From Microbacterium sp. 3J1 (GTDB taxonomy: Bacteria > Actinomycetota > Actinomycetes > Actinomycetales > Microbacteriaceae): a stretch of 64,000 nt of DNA. Under the pieces are notes generated by a model. That model was given only the letters and a program-made list of their open reading frames with translations. It made no database searches and was not told the origin of the DNA. The stretch lies in assembly GCF_001049495.1 (NCBI RefSeq), contig NZ_CDWI01000011.1, positions 372,001 through 436,000 on the forward strand, read 5' to 3'. Each line of letters begins with the position of its first letter. Position 1 is the first letter of the stretch. Shown here piece after piece: positions 1 to 8,438 of this stretch. The position numbers and the translations under genes were made by a program.

Positions 1-18
1 CTGGCGGAAGCGCCTGAG

Positions 19-810
19 GTGAACGCCGCAGAGGCCGAGCCGACCCTCATCGGGTCCGTGCAACGCGCACTGCGGCTGGTCGACATCGTCGCGAACTCGC
101 CGCGGCCTCTGCAGGTGAAGATGCTCGCGGCGATCACCGGTCTCACCCCGGGGACGACGTACAACCTGGTGCGCACCCTGATCCACGAGGGCTATCTCGC
201 CAACGAGCCGGACGGGCTGGTGCTCGGCTCCCGCTTCCCGGCGTTCCAGTCCGAGCAGGACTCGCGGGGAGTGTTCCTCGCCCGCGTCCGCTCGGCGCTG
301 CGCGAGGTCACTGACGAGGTCGGGGCCACCGCGTACCTGTCCCGCTTCCATGACGGAGAGATGCACCTGGTCGACATCGTCGACGCGGTGAGGAACCCCC
401 GCATCGAACTGTGGGTGGGGCTCGAATCCAGCGCCCATGCGACCGCGCTCGGCAAGCAGATCCTCACGGACATGACCGATGAGGAACGACTCGACTATCT
501 GTCGAGGCACCGCCTCGAGGAGTTGACGCCGAGGACGATCAGCGACCGTCGCACTCTTCTCACCCAGCTCGAGCACTCGCCCGGGTTCACTGTCGATCGT
601 GAGGAGTACGCCATCGGCAACGCATGCGTCGCGGTGCCGGTCATCGCACCGAACGTCACGGCGTCGCTCGCGATCTCGCTGCCGGCGGAGAGGGCGGTCG
701 TGGACCGTGCTCTGGTGACGAAGCTCCACCAGACGGCGCGACGGCTCTCGCTCCAGCTCGGGGCGGATGCGCTGGATCGGAGCGACGTGGGTCCGGACTT
801 CACCATCTGA
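19..810 (+). CDS. IclR-family transcriptional regulator
   Basis: DNA-binding regulator of the IclR family, whose members usually control small-molecule catabolism through a C-terminal effector domain. An N-terminal winged helix-turn-helix covers about residues 10-70 (GSVQRALRLVDIVA, then LTPGTTYNLVRTL as recognition region). The effector domain covers about residues 85-250, with the family-typical SAHATALGKQIL and DREEYAIGNACVAVPV. The GTG at 19 gives a full-length 263-residue protein, but the frame stays open to the window edge, so the true start may lie upstream. The target operon is not visible; the next gene downstream is unrelated. Family assignment is firm, ligand unknown. Confidence 0.85.
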   Translation: MNAAEAEPTLIGSVQRALRLVDIVANSPRPLQVKMLAAITGLTPGTTYNLVRTLIHEGYLANEPDGLVLGSRFPAFQSEQDSRGVFLARVRSALREVTDEVGATAYLSRFHDGEMHLVDIVDAVRNPRIELWVGLESSAHATALGKQILTDMTDEERLDYLSRHRLEELTPRTISDRRTLLTQLEHSPGFTVDREEYAIGNACVAVPVIAPNVTASLAISLPAERAVVDRALVTKLHQTARRLSLQLGADALDRSDVGPDFTI

Positions 811-886
811 GGCGCTATCTGGCCTCAGTTCACTATCTGAAGAAGTACCCCTGGCGCGCGGGCATCCGCTTTCCTATGATCATGAC

Positions 887-1024
887 TGTAGACGTCTGTG
901 CAAACGGCGCTACAGGTGGTGGAACGTCCCCAGCGTTCCTCGACCCACTTGGATGAGGAGCGTCCCCAGCGCTCGCATCCGCGGCCCCGAGGAGTCCCCA
1001 CTTCGCCGGGGCCGCCATCGTTTT
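887..1024 (+). ncRNA. Candidate small RNA with three UCCCCA-loop hairpins
   Basis: No gene fits this gap, but the plus strand folds well. A TATGAT -10 box lies at 875-880 (a weak -35 would be near 852). The predicted RNA then has a short 5' stem (TGTAG with CTACA, about 888-914) and three hairpins: arms 921-926/934-939, arms 951-962/970-980 with one internal loop, and a GC stem 981-989/1007-1015. All three show the same UCCCCA at the apex (927, 963 and 995). The last hairpin is followed by TTTT at 1021-1024, as in an intrinsic terminator. C-rich loops recall the actinobacterial 6C RNA, though these have four C residues rather than six. Targets are unknown. Confidence 0.55.
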
Positions 1025-1065
1025 CCCCACATGCCTTCCTGTGAGGGACTCCGAGCCGATCGGAC

Positions 1066-1071
1066 TAGCAT
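1066..1071 (+). promoter_or_regulatory. -10 hexamer TAGCAT for a leaderless transcript
   Basis: TAGCAT ends six bases before the ATG at 1078, placing the expected transcription start on or next to the start codon. No clear Shine-Dalgarno sequence lies in between. Confidence 0.55.
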
Positions 1072-1077
1072 GCTGGA

Positions 1078-1587
1078 ATGACGGACCAGCGGCCGCAGTA
1101 CGGTGAAATCGCGACACTCGACGAGCAGCGCCGCGCGGCCGGGTTGCCGGCACTCGCGGACACCGCGCCGCCGACGCTCGAGCAGTCGGCCTCGCCGGCG
1201 CCGGTGAGACGCGCGAACCCGGTCGACAGATTCGTGACCATCGCGCTGCTGGCCTACGGCCTGATCAACGTCGTCATGACCGGACTGTCCTATCTCGACT
1301 TCCCGACGGCGATGAACCAGGTCATGGGCGTGCTCGGCATCGACGGGGAGTTCACCAACTACGCCCAGGGCAAGCTCTGGGGGACTCTCGCTGCCATCGT
1401 GCTCGGCGCGGGATGGGCGCTCACGGCCTACCTGTCGATCCGTCGGCTGCGGCGTGGCGCGCTCACCTGGTGGGTCCCCGTGGTCGGCGCCGCGGTCACG
1501 CTGTTCGTCACCTCGATCTGCGTAGCGGTCCCGATGATGGGGGACCCTGCTTTCGCGGCCTTCCTCACGGCGACGACGGGGCAGTAG
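1078..1587 (+). CDS. DUF6264-like membrane protein
   Basis: A 169-residue membrane protein of unknown function. The N-terminal half (about 1-48) is hydrophilic and starts with RPQYGE, as in Microbacteriaceae DUF6264 proteins. Three hydrophobic segments follow at roughly 51-73, 99-120 and 131-153. The start is supported by a TANNNT box exactly six bases upstream. It stands alone, with a candidate small RNA before it and a strong terminator after it, facing the aldolase gene. The family name is from memory of the N-terminal pattern; function is not inferred. Confidence 0.75.
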   Translation: MTDQRPQYGEIATLDEQRRAAGLPALADTAPPTLEQSASPAPVRRANPVDRFVTIALLAYGLINVVMTGLSYLDFPTAMNQVMGVLGIDGEFTNYAQGKLWGTLAAIVLGAGWALTAYLSIRRLRRGALTWWVPVVGAAVTLFVTSICVAVPMMGDPAFAAFLTATTGQ

Positions 1588-1602
1588 TCCCGTTTCCGTC
1601 TC

Positions 1603-1647
1603 CGCACGAAGAAGCCCCCGACCTGAGGTCGGGGGCTTCTTCGTGCG
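1603..1647. terminator. Bidirectional terminator, 21-bp perfect stem
   Basis: The arms 1603-1623 and 1627-1647 are perfectly complementary around a TGA loop. The stem has a GC core flanked by GAAGAA/TTCTTC, giving a U-rich 3' side on both strands. It separates the converging DUF6264-like and aldolase genes and probably ends both transcripts. Confidence 0.85.
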
Positions 1648-1656
1648 AACGGACGA

Positions 1657-2685
1657 TCAGCTCTGCGACTGACCGTACGAGCCGAGCTGACGCGTCGACT
1701 CGACGACGCGTGCGGCCATCGCGGTCTCCGCGATCTTGCCCCACGCGCGCGGGTCGTACTGCTTCTTGTTGCCGACCTCGCCGTCGACCTTCAGGACGCC
1801 GTCGTAGTTCTTGAACATGTAGTCCGCGATCGCCCGGGTGTAGGCGTACTGCGTGTCGGTGTCGATGTTCATCTTGATGACGCCATTGGCGACCGCGAGC
1901 GCGATCTCTTCATCGGTGGAGCCGGAGCCGCCGTGGAACACGAGGTCGAGCGGCTTGGCGCCGGTGTTGTACTTGGCAGCCACCTGCTCCTGGATCTCGC
2001 CGAGGAGCTCGGGGCGCAGCTTGACGCCGCCGGGCTTGTAGACGCCGTGGACGTTGCCGAAGGTGAGGGCGGCGATGTAACGGCCCTGCTCGCCGAGTCC
2101 GAGCGCCTGCACGGCCTGGTCGACGTCGGAGAAGGTCGTGTAGAGGGCCTCGTTGGATCCCTCGTGCGCGACGCCGTCCTCCTCGCCGCCGACGACGCCG
2201 ATCTCGACCTCGAGGATCGCGTTGATGTTCTTCATGCGGGGGAGGAGATCCTTCGCGATCTCGATGTTCTCCGCGAGCGGCACAGCCGAGCCGTCCCACA
2301 TGTGGGACTGGAAGATCGGGTTGCGGCCGGCCTTCACCTCCTCCTCGGAGGCGGAGATCAGCGGCTCGACGAACCCGGCGAGTGCGTCCTTCGGGCAGTG
2401 GTCGGTGTGCAGGGCGACCGTCACCGGGTAGTTCTTGGCGACCTCGGTCGCGTAGCGGGCGAAGGCGAGGGCACCCGTGGCGCGCGCCTTGACCGTGTGG
2501 CCGGCGAAGTAGTCGGCGCCTCCGGTCGTGACCTGGATGATGCCGTCGGAGCCGGCCTCGGTGAGGCCCTGCAGGACGGAGTTGATCGTCTGCGAGCTGG
2601 AGACGTTGAATGCGGGGTACGCGAAGCCGCCGGCCTTCGCGCGGTCGAGCATTTCGGCGTACTGATCCGGGGTGGCGACGGGCAT
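1657..2685 (-). CDS. fbaA: Fructose-bisphosphate aldolase, class II
   Basis: Zinc-dependent aldolase that interconverts fructose-1,6-bisphosphate with glyceraldehyde-3-phosphate and dihydroxyacetone phosphate in glycolysis and gluconeogenesis. Class II signatures are visible: PAFNVSSSQTINSVL near the N-terminus, zinc-ligand region LHTDHCPKD, FGNVHGVYKPG, and phosphate-binding VFHGGSGS plus NIDTDTQ. The start at 2685 gives the family-typical MPVATPDQYAEML N-terminus and 342 residues, with GGAG (2691-2694, reverse strand) spaced six bases upstream; an upstream ATG at 2724 lacks both. It diverges from glpX, the matching gluconeogenic phosphatase. Confidence 0.96.
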   Translation of the reverse strand: MPVATPDQYAEMLDRAKAGGFAYPAFNVSSSQTINSVLQGLTEAGSDGIIQVTTGGADYFAGHTVKARATGALAFARYATEVAKNYPVTVALHTDHCPKDALAGFVEPLISASEEEVKAGRNPIFQSHMWDGSAVPLAENIEIAKDLLPRMKNINAILEVEIGVVGGEEDGVAHEGSNEALYTTFSDVDQAVQALGLGEQGRYIAALTFGNVHGVYKPGGVKLRPELLGEIQEQVAAKYNTGAKPLDLVFHGGSGSTDEEIALAVANGVIKMNIDTDTQYAYTRAIADYMFKNYDGVLKVDGEVGNKKQYDPRAWGKIAETAMAARVVESTRQLGSYGQSQS

Positions 2686-2855
2686 GAGAACTCCTGCGAT
2701 AGGTGAAGCCGGGACAGCAGTCACTCTATCGGGGTGGCTCGACGGATGCCGTCAGCGGACGCCGGACGAGGAGGGTGTCCTGCCCCCACGTTAAGAACCG
2801 AACTTCCTTCACACCTGGACGCGTGAAAACCGCGTGATCGGTATGGCTTCGTGGC

Positions 2856-2861
2856 TAGGCT
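2856..2861 (+). promoter_or_regulatory. -10 hexamer TAGGCT of glpX, leaderless spacing
   Basis: TAGGCT is followed by exactly six bases and then the glpX ATG at 2868. No Shine-Dalgarno is visible, so a leaderless mRNA is likely. Confidence 0.6.
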
Positions 2862-2867
2862 GACCGC

Positions 2868-3854
2868 ATGGTGAGTCTTACTGCGGATCTGAGCCCCCTT
2901 CGTCCCGATCGGAACCTCGCGATGGAGCTGGTGCGCGCGACCGAGGCGGCCGCTATCCGTGCAGTGCCGTTCATCGGTCGTGGGGCCAAGGAGGCGGCTG
3001 ACGGTGCGGCCGTCGACGCGATGCGCGCCTTCCTCGGCACCGTCGCCTTCCAGGGGCGTGTGGTCATCGGCGAGGGCGAGAAGGACAACGCCCCCATGCT
3101 GTTCAACGGAGAAGAGGTCGGCACAGGCACGGGACCGGAGTGCGACATCGCCGTGGACCCGATCGACGGAACGTCGCTGACGGCCGCGGGTCGTCAGAAC
3201 GCGCTCTCCGTCATCGCGGTGTCCGATCGCGGCTCCATGCTCGACGCCTCCAGCGTCTTCTACATGGACAAGCTCGTCACAGGGCCGGCGGGGGTCGGTG
3301 TCGTCGACATCCGCCTCCCGATCGGCGAGAACATCCGCAAGCTCGCCGGAGCGCTGGGCAAGCCGGTGGACGAGATCGTGGTGTCGGTGCTGAACCGCCC
3401 GCGGCACGAGCAGCTCATCCAGGAGATCCGGGACGCCGGGGCGGGCACGCGTCTCATGAGCGACGGCGACGTGGCCGGCGGTATCAACGCGGCGCGGCAC
3501 GCGGCGCGTACCGACATGTGCGTCGGCGTGGGCGGCAGCCCCGAGGGAATCGTGACGGCCTGCGCCATCAAGGCTCTGGGCGGCCACATCCAGGGCCGAC
3601 TCTGGCCGCGGGATGATGACGAGCGGCAGCGGGGGATCGACGCGGGACTCGACATGGACAAGGTGTACGAGGCCGACGACCTCGTACGAGGTGACAACAC
3701 GATCTTCGTGGCCACCGGTGTCACCGACGGCCAGCTCGTCGCCGGCGTCCGCCGCGAAGGCGGGTACATCTACACCGAGAGCGTCGTCCTGCGCGGGGCT
3801 TCGGGCACGCTTCGACGGATCGCCTCGGAGCACCTCGTCTCGAAGTGGCTCTGA
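2868..3854 (+). CDS. glpX: Fructose-1,6-bisphosphatase, class II (GlpX)
   Basis: Hydrolyses fructose-1,6-bisphosphate to fructose-6-phosphate, the committed gluconeogenic step; the GlpX type is the usual enzyme in actinobacteria. The 328-residue length is normal. Metal and substrate motifs are visible: GEGEKDNAPMLFNGEEVG near residue 66, DPIDGTSLTAAG near residue 100, GGSPEGIVTACAIKALGG in the centre, and a C-terminal SVVLRGASGTLR. It is transcribed away from the aldolase gene across a 182-base divergent region, a sensible pairing of two enzymes acting on the same sugar bisphosphate. Confidence 0.96.
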   Translation: MVSLTADLSPLRPDRNLAMELVRATEAAAIRAVPFIGRGAKEAADGAAVDAMRAFLGTVAFQGRVVIGEGEKDNAPMLFNGEEVGTGTGPECDIAVDPIDGTSLTAAGRQNALSVIAVSDRGSMLDASSVFYMDKLVTGPAGVGVVDIRLPIGENIRKLAGALGKPVDEIVVSVLNRPRHEQLIQEIRDAGAGTRLMSDGDVAGGINAARHAARTDMCVGVGGSPEGIVTACAIKALGGHIQGRLWPRDDDERQRGIDAGLDMDKVYEADDLVRGDNTIFVATGVTDGQLVAGVRREGGYIYTESVVLRGASGTLRRIASEHLVSKWL

Positions 3855-4010
3855 CCTCGGGCTGGCGAGAGTGCAGCGGCATCGTTACCGACCCGGTACC
3901 GGCCGAATCGCCGCTGAATCAGCTTTTCCGCCCGTCCGTGGCACAATTGTGACTGGGTTTGTCGCCGTCGATGGAGCCGCCAGGCACCGCGGACAGAGGA
4001 GGGCCGACAG

Positions 4011-4304
4011 ATGACATCGCAGCACACGAGCAGTTCGAAGGCCGCGCCGACGAAGATTGTCACGACCAGCACCGGACGCATCCTGCGCATCAGCGCGGAA
4101 GAGGTGGCAGCCGCGACGCGCGCTCCCGCGGCGCCCGCGGCCCCGACCGCTGCATCCGTCGATCCGGCGCGACGGGCCGATGTGCTCTTCCGCGTCCGGC
4201 GCGACGAAGGGCATGAGCTCAGCGCGTGGTGGATGATCGGAGCCTTCGTGGTCACCAGCGGTCTGGTGATCCTGCTCCTCAGCGGTGTGCCCGGCGTCGC
4301 CTGA
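4011..4304 (+). CDS. Small single-pass membrane protein, unknown
   Basis: A 97-residue protein I do not recognise. The first 50 residues are polar and then Ala/Pro rich (TRAPAAPAAPTAAS). A charged stretch, DVLFRVRRDEGHELS, precedes one hydrophobic segment at about 75-93, so it is probably an inner-membrane protein with a cytoplasmic N-terminus. A GAGGAGG Shine-Dalgarno sequence lies upstream of the ATG. It is isolated between glpX and the convergent rmuC gene. Codon use matches the neighbours. Confidence 0.65.
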   Translation: MTSQHTSSSKAAPTKIVTTSTGRILRISAEEVAAATRAPAAPAAPTAASVDPARRADVLFRVRRDEGHELSAWWMIGAFVVTSGLVILLLSGVPGVA

Positions 4305-4356
4305 ACCCGCTGCTGCCTGATCTCGCTGCCGCCTGACTTGCCGCACCGGCGAGCGG

Positions 4357-5670
4357 TCAGCTGTCCGTTCGACGTGCGGAGTCGTCGTCGGCAAGCCTGA
4401 CTCGGACCTCGCCGACATCTGCGTGCAGCCCCGCATCGTCGATCAGCGCAGCGAGATCGACGTTCTCGACGTCCACCAGCTCGGGCGCGGTGAAACGCCG
4501 GGACTGTGCGGCGATCACCGTCGGCGGGGTGTCGAGCGCGGCGGAGTCGATCCCGGGGAACTGACGGGCCGTCACCAGCACGCGGCTCTCCAGCGAACCG
4601 GCGAACCGGTTGTAGCTGTCGACGGTGCGCTCGAGCGCCCGGCGGAGGTCGTCGGCGTGGCCGGCGAGAACGCCGAGGCGGTCGTACAGCTGGGTCCCGA
4701 GCGAGAGCAGCGCGCGAGCCTCCGTCGATACCTCCTGCTGCGTCCAGGTGTACGCGACGGTCTTCAGAACGGCCCAGAGATTGACCGGCGAAGCCAGTGC
4801 GACGCGACGGCTGAAGGCGTAGTCGAGCAGTGTCGGGTCTTCGTCGATGGCCGCGGCGAGCAGAGACTCGGTGGGCAGGAAGCAGATCACGAACTCGGGA
4901 CTCGACTCGAGCCCCGCCCAGTACGCCTTCTTCGCCAGGGCATCGACGTGCGCGCGCACAGCCTTGACGTGCTTCTGCATGTGCATGCGTCGCTGCGCCT
5001 CGTGCGCGTCGCCGGCGGGCAGCGCCGACGCCTCGAGATACGCATCCAGCGGAACCTTCGCGTCGACGGCGATGGACGCGCCGCCCGCGAGGCGGATCAC
5101 CATGTCGGGCCGCCCCTGTCCGTGATCGGACATGACCGTCGCCTGAAGGTCGAAGTCCACGTGACGCGTGAGCCCGGCCGCCTCGACCACGCGCCGCAGC
5201 TGGGTCTCACCCCAGACCCCGCGCGTCGCCGTGGAGCGCAACGCCCCTGCGAGCGACTCGGTCGTCGCCCGCAGCGCCTCGTCGGACTCCTGAGCGCGCC
5301 GGAGCTGCTCGGCGAGCGACCCGAACTGCGCGTGACGCTCCTGCTCGATCGCCGAGACCTTCTGCTGCATCTGCTGCAGGCTCTCCCGCACAGGAGCGAG
5401 CGCCGTCAGCACGGCGTTCTGCTGCTGCACGCGTTGAGCTTCGGCCCGCTGCTCGATGCGGGCATGTTCGACGGCATCGCGGTACAGGTCGTACTGTCGG
5501 TCGCGGTCATCACGCGCCGCGGCCAGCTCGGCCTGCGAACGGGCCAGATCGGCCGCGCTGCGACCGGCCCGCACGAACCACCCGACCGCCGCTCCGCATG
5601 CGAGGGCGATGAAGACGAGCACGATCGTCAGAGCATCCATGTCGTCCATGATGCGCGGGGCCTCGGACAT
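4357..5670 (-). CDS. rmuC: RmuC-family DNA recombination protein
   Basis: RmuC proteins are membrane-anchored predicted nucleases that limit rearrangements at inverted repeats. The N-terminus carries one transmembrane helix (ALTIVLVFIALACGAAVGWF), followed by a long coiled-coil of about 130 residues (QAELAAARDDRDRQY onward). The conserved RmuC domain contains the nuclease-like SIAVDAKVPLDAYL and SPEFVICFLPTESLLAAA. The C-terminal 40 residues are acidic. The start is uncertain: ATG at 5670 places the gene 14 bases after the exonuclease stop, while 5649 and 5640 also give good N-termini. It is probably co-transcribed with the upstream exonuclease gene. Confidence 0.88.
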   Translation of the reverse strand: MSEAPRIMDDMDALTIVLVFIALACGAAVGWFVRAGRSAADLARSQAELAAARDDRDRQYDLYRDAVEHARIEQRAEAQRVQQQNAVLTALAPVRESLQQMQQKVSAIEQERHAQFGSLAEQLRRAQESDEALRATTESLAGALRSTATRGVWGETQLRRVVEAAGLTRHVDFDLQATVMSDHGQGRPDMVIRLAGGASIAVDAKVPLDAYLEASALPAGDAHEAQRRMHMQKHVKAVRAHVDALAKKAYWAGLESSPEFVICFLPTESLLAAAIDEDPTLLDYAFSRRVALASPVNLWAVLKTVAYTWTQQEVSTEARALLSLGTQLYDRLGVLAGHADDLRRALERTVDSYNRFAGSLESRVLVTARQFPGIDSAALDTPPTVIAAQSRRFTAPELVDVENVDLAALIDDAGLHADVGEVRVRLADDDSARRTDS

Positions 5671-5684
5671 TCGTCCGCAGCGAC

Positions 5685-6302
5685 TCAGGCGACGGCGCGC
5701 TCCGGAACCCGACTGACGACGGGCTCGGTGACTCGCAGGCTCAGGGCGTCCGCCAGGGAGAAGACGTCCGGAGCGCCGAGCCGCCGCGAGGAATCCATGA
5801 TGATGTGCGCGCATGCCAGAGCATCCGCAAGCGCGTCATGATGCGAGAAGCCGGTGAAGCCGGCCGCCTCGGCCGCCTTCGGAAGTCGGTACGAATCGAG
5901 GTCGTAGACCTTGCGTGCCACCTGCAGGCTGCACAGCGAGCGGTACGGAGGGCAGTCGCCTCCGGTCGCCTCGGAGGCCTTCCGGAGCACGTTCAGATCG
6001 AAACCGGCGTTGTGCGCCACCAGCACGTCGGCACCGGCGAAGTCGCACAGGCGATCGAACTGCTCGGCCCAGGTGGCGGCGTTCAGGACGTCCTGGGCAC
6101 GGATGCCGTGGATCCTGACGTTCCACTCCTGGAACTCGTCATGGCCGACAGGCGGCTGGATCAGCCATCCCGCCGTGGCGACGACCCGTCCGTCCCGCAC
6201 GCGGACGAGTCCGACGGAGCAGGCGGAGGCGGGACTGGAGTTCGCCGTCTCGAAGTCGATTGCGGTGAAGTCCAGGGGCACGCCTCCACTCTCTCCCGGC
6301 AT
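5685..6302 (-). CDS. DnaQ-like 3'-5' exonuclease (DEDDh)
   Basis: Exonuclease of the RNase T/DnaQ superfamily, related to the polymerase III epsilon proofreading fold. The DEDDh residues are readable: Exo I FTAIDFETA near residue 12, Exo II LVAHNAGFDLNVL near 95, and Exo III FSHHDALADALA near 150, where the histidine and aspartate sit. There is no additional helicase or BRCT domain, so it is probably a stand-alone repair or RNA-processing nuclease. The ATG at 6302 is used here; a GTG at 6281 also fits. It precedes rmuC by 14 bases, suggesting a shared DNA-maintenance operon. Confidence 0.88.
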   Translation of the reverse strand: MPGESGGVPLDFTAIDFETANSSPASACSVGLVRVRDGRVVATAGWLIQPPVGHDEFQEWNVRIHGIRAQDVLNAATWAEQFDRLCDFAGADVLVAHNAGFDLNVLRKASEATGGDCPPYRSLCSLQVARKVYDLDSYRLPKAAEAAGFTGFSHHDALADALACAHIIMDSSRRLGAPDVFSLADALSLRVTEPVVSRVPERAVA

Positions 6303-6328
6303 TTCTGACCGCGCAGGAGGACGCGCCG

Positions 6329-6334
6329 TAGGCT
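6329..6334 (+). promoter_or_regulatory. -10 hexamer TAGGCT, leaderless spacing
   Basis: TAGGCT with a six-base gap to the ATG at 6341. It lies in the 38-base divergent space between the exonuclease and methyltransferase genes. Confidence 0.6.
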
Positions 6335-6340
6335 GACGAC

Positions 6341-7081
6341 ATGGCTGACGGACTCTCGACCTCCTTCGGCGCGGAGGCGCACAACTACGAACTGGGCCGA
6401 CCCGACTACCCCTTCGACGCGGTGGCCTGGATGCTCCAGCGGCTCCCGGGGGACTCTCGACGCATCGCCGATGTCGGAGCCGGCACGGGCAAGCTCACGC
6501 GGGTGCTTGCGGGTGCTCCCGATGCCGAGATCGTCGCGGTCGACCCGGATCCCGCGATGCTGAAGATCCTGCGTGATGCGATCCCGGGCGTCCCGACATT
6601 CGTCGGAACCGCCGAGAGGCTCCCGCTCCCCGATGCGAGCCTCGACGCGGTCGTCCTCGGGCAGGCGTGGCATTGGGTCGAGCCGAGTTCGGGCTCGGCC
6701 GAGATCGGTCGGGTCGTGCGCAGCGGCGGCTCACTCGGCCTGATCTGGAACATCCGTGATGAGCGGGAGGCCTGGGTCCGGCAGCTCACTCGGATCATGC
6801 ATGGCAGCAACGCGGAGATCATGCTCGCGGAGGGCGGACCTGTCGTCGCGGCTCCGTTCGACGCGCTGGAGGAGAACACCTGGGAATGGACGCGGCCGAT
6901 CACCCGCGATCTGCTGCATCGCATGGCATCGTCGCGCAGTTACGTGATCACCGCTCCTGAGGAGGAGAAGGTCCGAATCCGCGACGAGATGGATGCGCTG
7001 TTCGACGACCTCGGTCTCGGAGAGGACTCCACCATCGACCTCCCGTACGTGACGCGCGCCTTCCGCGCCGTCCGCGACTGA
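6341..7081 (+). CDS. Class I SAM-dependent methyltransferase
   Basis: A 246-residue methyltransferase of the type-11 Rossmann fold. Motif I (IADVGAGTGKLTRVL) lies near residue 45, the acidic end of strand two (IVAVDPDP) near 68, and the later motif GQAWHWVEP near 107 is typical of UbiE/trans-aconitate-like members. The N-terminal FGAEAHNYELGRPDYP is the usual cap for this subgroup. The substrate cannot be told from sequence. It is monocistronic between a divergent exonuclease gene and ychF, with a leaderless-type promoter. No unusual residues were seen. Confidence 0.85.
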   Translation: MADGLSTSFGAEAHNYELGRPDYPFDAVAWMLQRLPGDSRRIADVGAGTGKLTRVLAGAPDAEIVAVDPDPAMLKILRDAIPGVPTFVGTAERLPLPDASLDAVVLGQAWHWVEPSSGSAEIGRVVRSGGSLGLIWNIRDEREAWVRQLTRIMHGSNAEIMLAEGGPVVAAPFDALEENTWEWTRPITRDLLHRMASSRSYVITAPEEEKVRIRDEMDALFDDLGLGEDSTIDLPYVTRAFRAVRD

Positions 7082-7286
7082 CGGAGACTTCCACTCGACC
7101 GCTCACTCGCGAGGATGAGCACCCCGACGACCGCGAGGGATGCGACGGCGAAACCCCGGTGCTTCCGCATGAGCACGACGGTACCGGGGACGACCGAGTC
7201 GTCGGTCTGCCTATGCTCGATCGTTACTGCGCTGCGCCAGATCGGCGCCCTCGCGGCATCCGCAGGATCGGGACGTGCGCGCCGGG

Positions 7287-7292
7287 TAGACT
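7287..7292 (+). promoter_or_regulatory. -10 hexamer TAGACT of ychF
   Basis: TAGACT lies eight bases before the GTG at 7301. The gap is two bases longer than the six-base rule seen elsewhere in this window; no Shine-Dalgarno is present. Confidence 0.5.
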
Positions 7293-7300
7293 CGTGCCCC

Positions 7301-8374
7301 GTGGCTCTCACTATCGGAATCGTCGGCCTGCCCAATGTCGGCAAGTCCACCCTCTTCAACGCTCTGACCAAGAACGACGTGCTCGCGGCGAACTACCCGT
7401 TCGCGACGATCGAGCCGAACGTCGGGGTGGTGAATCTTCCCGACCCGCGTCTCGACACGCTGGCCGAGATCTTCGGCAGCGAGCGCATCCTTCCTGCAGC
7501 GGTGTCGTTCGTCGACATCGCCGGCATCGTGCGCGGCGCGAGTGAGGGCGAGGGGCTCGGCAACAAGTTCCTCGCGAACATCCGTGAGGCGGATGCGATC
7601 GCACAGGTCGTCCGCGGATTCGCCGATGACGACGTCGTGCACGTCGACGGTGCGGTGAACCCTGCGTCCGACATGGAGACGATCAACGCGGAGCTCATGC
7701 TCGCCGACCTCGAGACGGTCGACAAGGCGATCACACGCTACGAGAAGGAAGTGCGCGGCAAGAAGATCGAGCCCGTCGTGCTCGAGACGGCCAACGCGGC
7801 GAAGGATGCGCTGGAGCGCGGCGTGCTGCTGTCGGTCGCCGGCATCGACCTGACGCCGATCCGAGAGCTGGGCCTGCTCACCGCGAAGCCGGTCATCTTC
7901 GTCTTCAACGTCGACGAGGGCGTTCTCACCGATGACGCCCGCAAGGCCGAGCTCGCCGCTCTCGTCGCGCCGGCCAAGGCGATCTTCCTCGATGCGAAGA
8001 TCGAGTCGGAGCTCATCGACCTCGACCCCGAGGATGCGGCGGAACTCCTCGCCTCCACGGGCCAGGACGAGTCGGGACTGGACCAGCTGGCCCGTATCGG
8101 TTTCGACACCCTCGGTCTGCAGACGTACCTCACGGCGGGTCCGAAGGAGGCCCGTGCCTGGACGATCCCCAAGGGATCGAAGGCGCCGCAGGCCGCCGGG
8201 GTGATCCACACCGACTTCGAGAAGGGCTTCATCAAGGCTGAGATCGTGTCGTTCGAAGATCTCGTCGAGACGGGGTCGGTCGTCGAGGCCCGCGCGAAGG
8301 GCAAAGCCCGGCTCGAGGGCAAGGATTACGTGATGCAGGACGGCGACGTCGTGGAGTTCCGCTTCAACAACTGA
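7301..8374 (+). CDS. ychF: YchF/OLA1-type ATPase
   Basis: Universally conserved Obg-related P-loop protein that associates with ribosomes and hydrolyses ATP rather than GTP. G1 (GIVGLPNVGKST) is at residues 6-17 and G3 (DIAGIVRGASEG) near 70. The usual NKxD is replaced by VFNVDEG, as expected for the ATP-specific YchF branch. A coiled-coil insertion is central, and the C-terminal TGS domain includes YLTAGPKEARAWTI and HTDFEKGFIKAEIV. The GTG start gives the exact family N-terminus MALTIGIVGLP and 357 residues; the frame stays open upstream to 7115, but that extension has no family similarity. Confidence 0.96.
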   Translation: MALTIGIVGLPNVGKSTLFNALTKNDVLAANYPFATIEPNVGVVNLPDPRLDTLAEIFGSERILPAAVSFVDIAGIVRGASEGEGLGNKFLANIREADAIAQVVRGFADDDVVHVDGAVNPASDMETINAELMLADLETVDKAITRYEKEVRGKKIEPVVLETANAAKDALERGVLLSVAGIDLTPIRELGLLTAKPVIFVFNVDEGVLTDDARKAELAALVAPAKAIFLDAKIESELIDLDPEDAAELLASTGQDESGLDQLARIGFDTLGLQTYLTAGPKEARAWTIPKGSKAPQAAGVIHTDFEKGFIKAEIVSFEDLVETGSVVEARAKGKARLEGKDYVMQDGDVVEFRFNN

Positions 8375-8438
8375 TGCAGGCGGGCCGCAGCGGGGGACGT
8401 CCGCGGTGCGGCTGCGGCTGGCAGAAGCGCGGATGCTG

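Noticed and set aside
6940..7171. Reverse-strand frame starting MRKHRGFAVASLAVVGVLIL, a possible membrane peptide
   Set aside because: Its 3' half lies antisense to the methyltransferase with Ser/Arg-rich composition; no ribosome site is visible.
7115..7300. N-terminal extension of ychF
   Set aside because: YchF proteins start at MALTIGIVG; the extension has no similarity and lies upstream of the promoter box.
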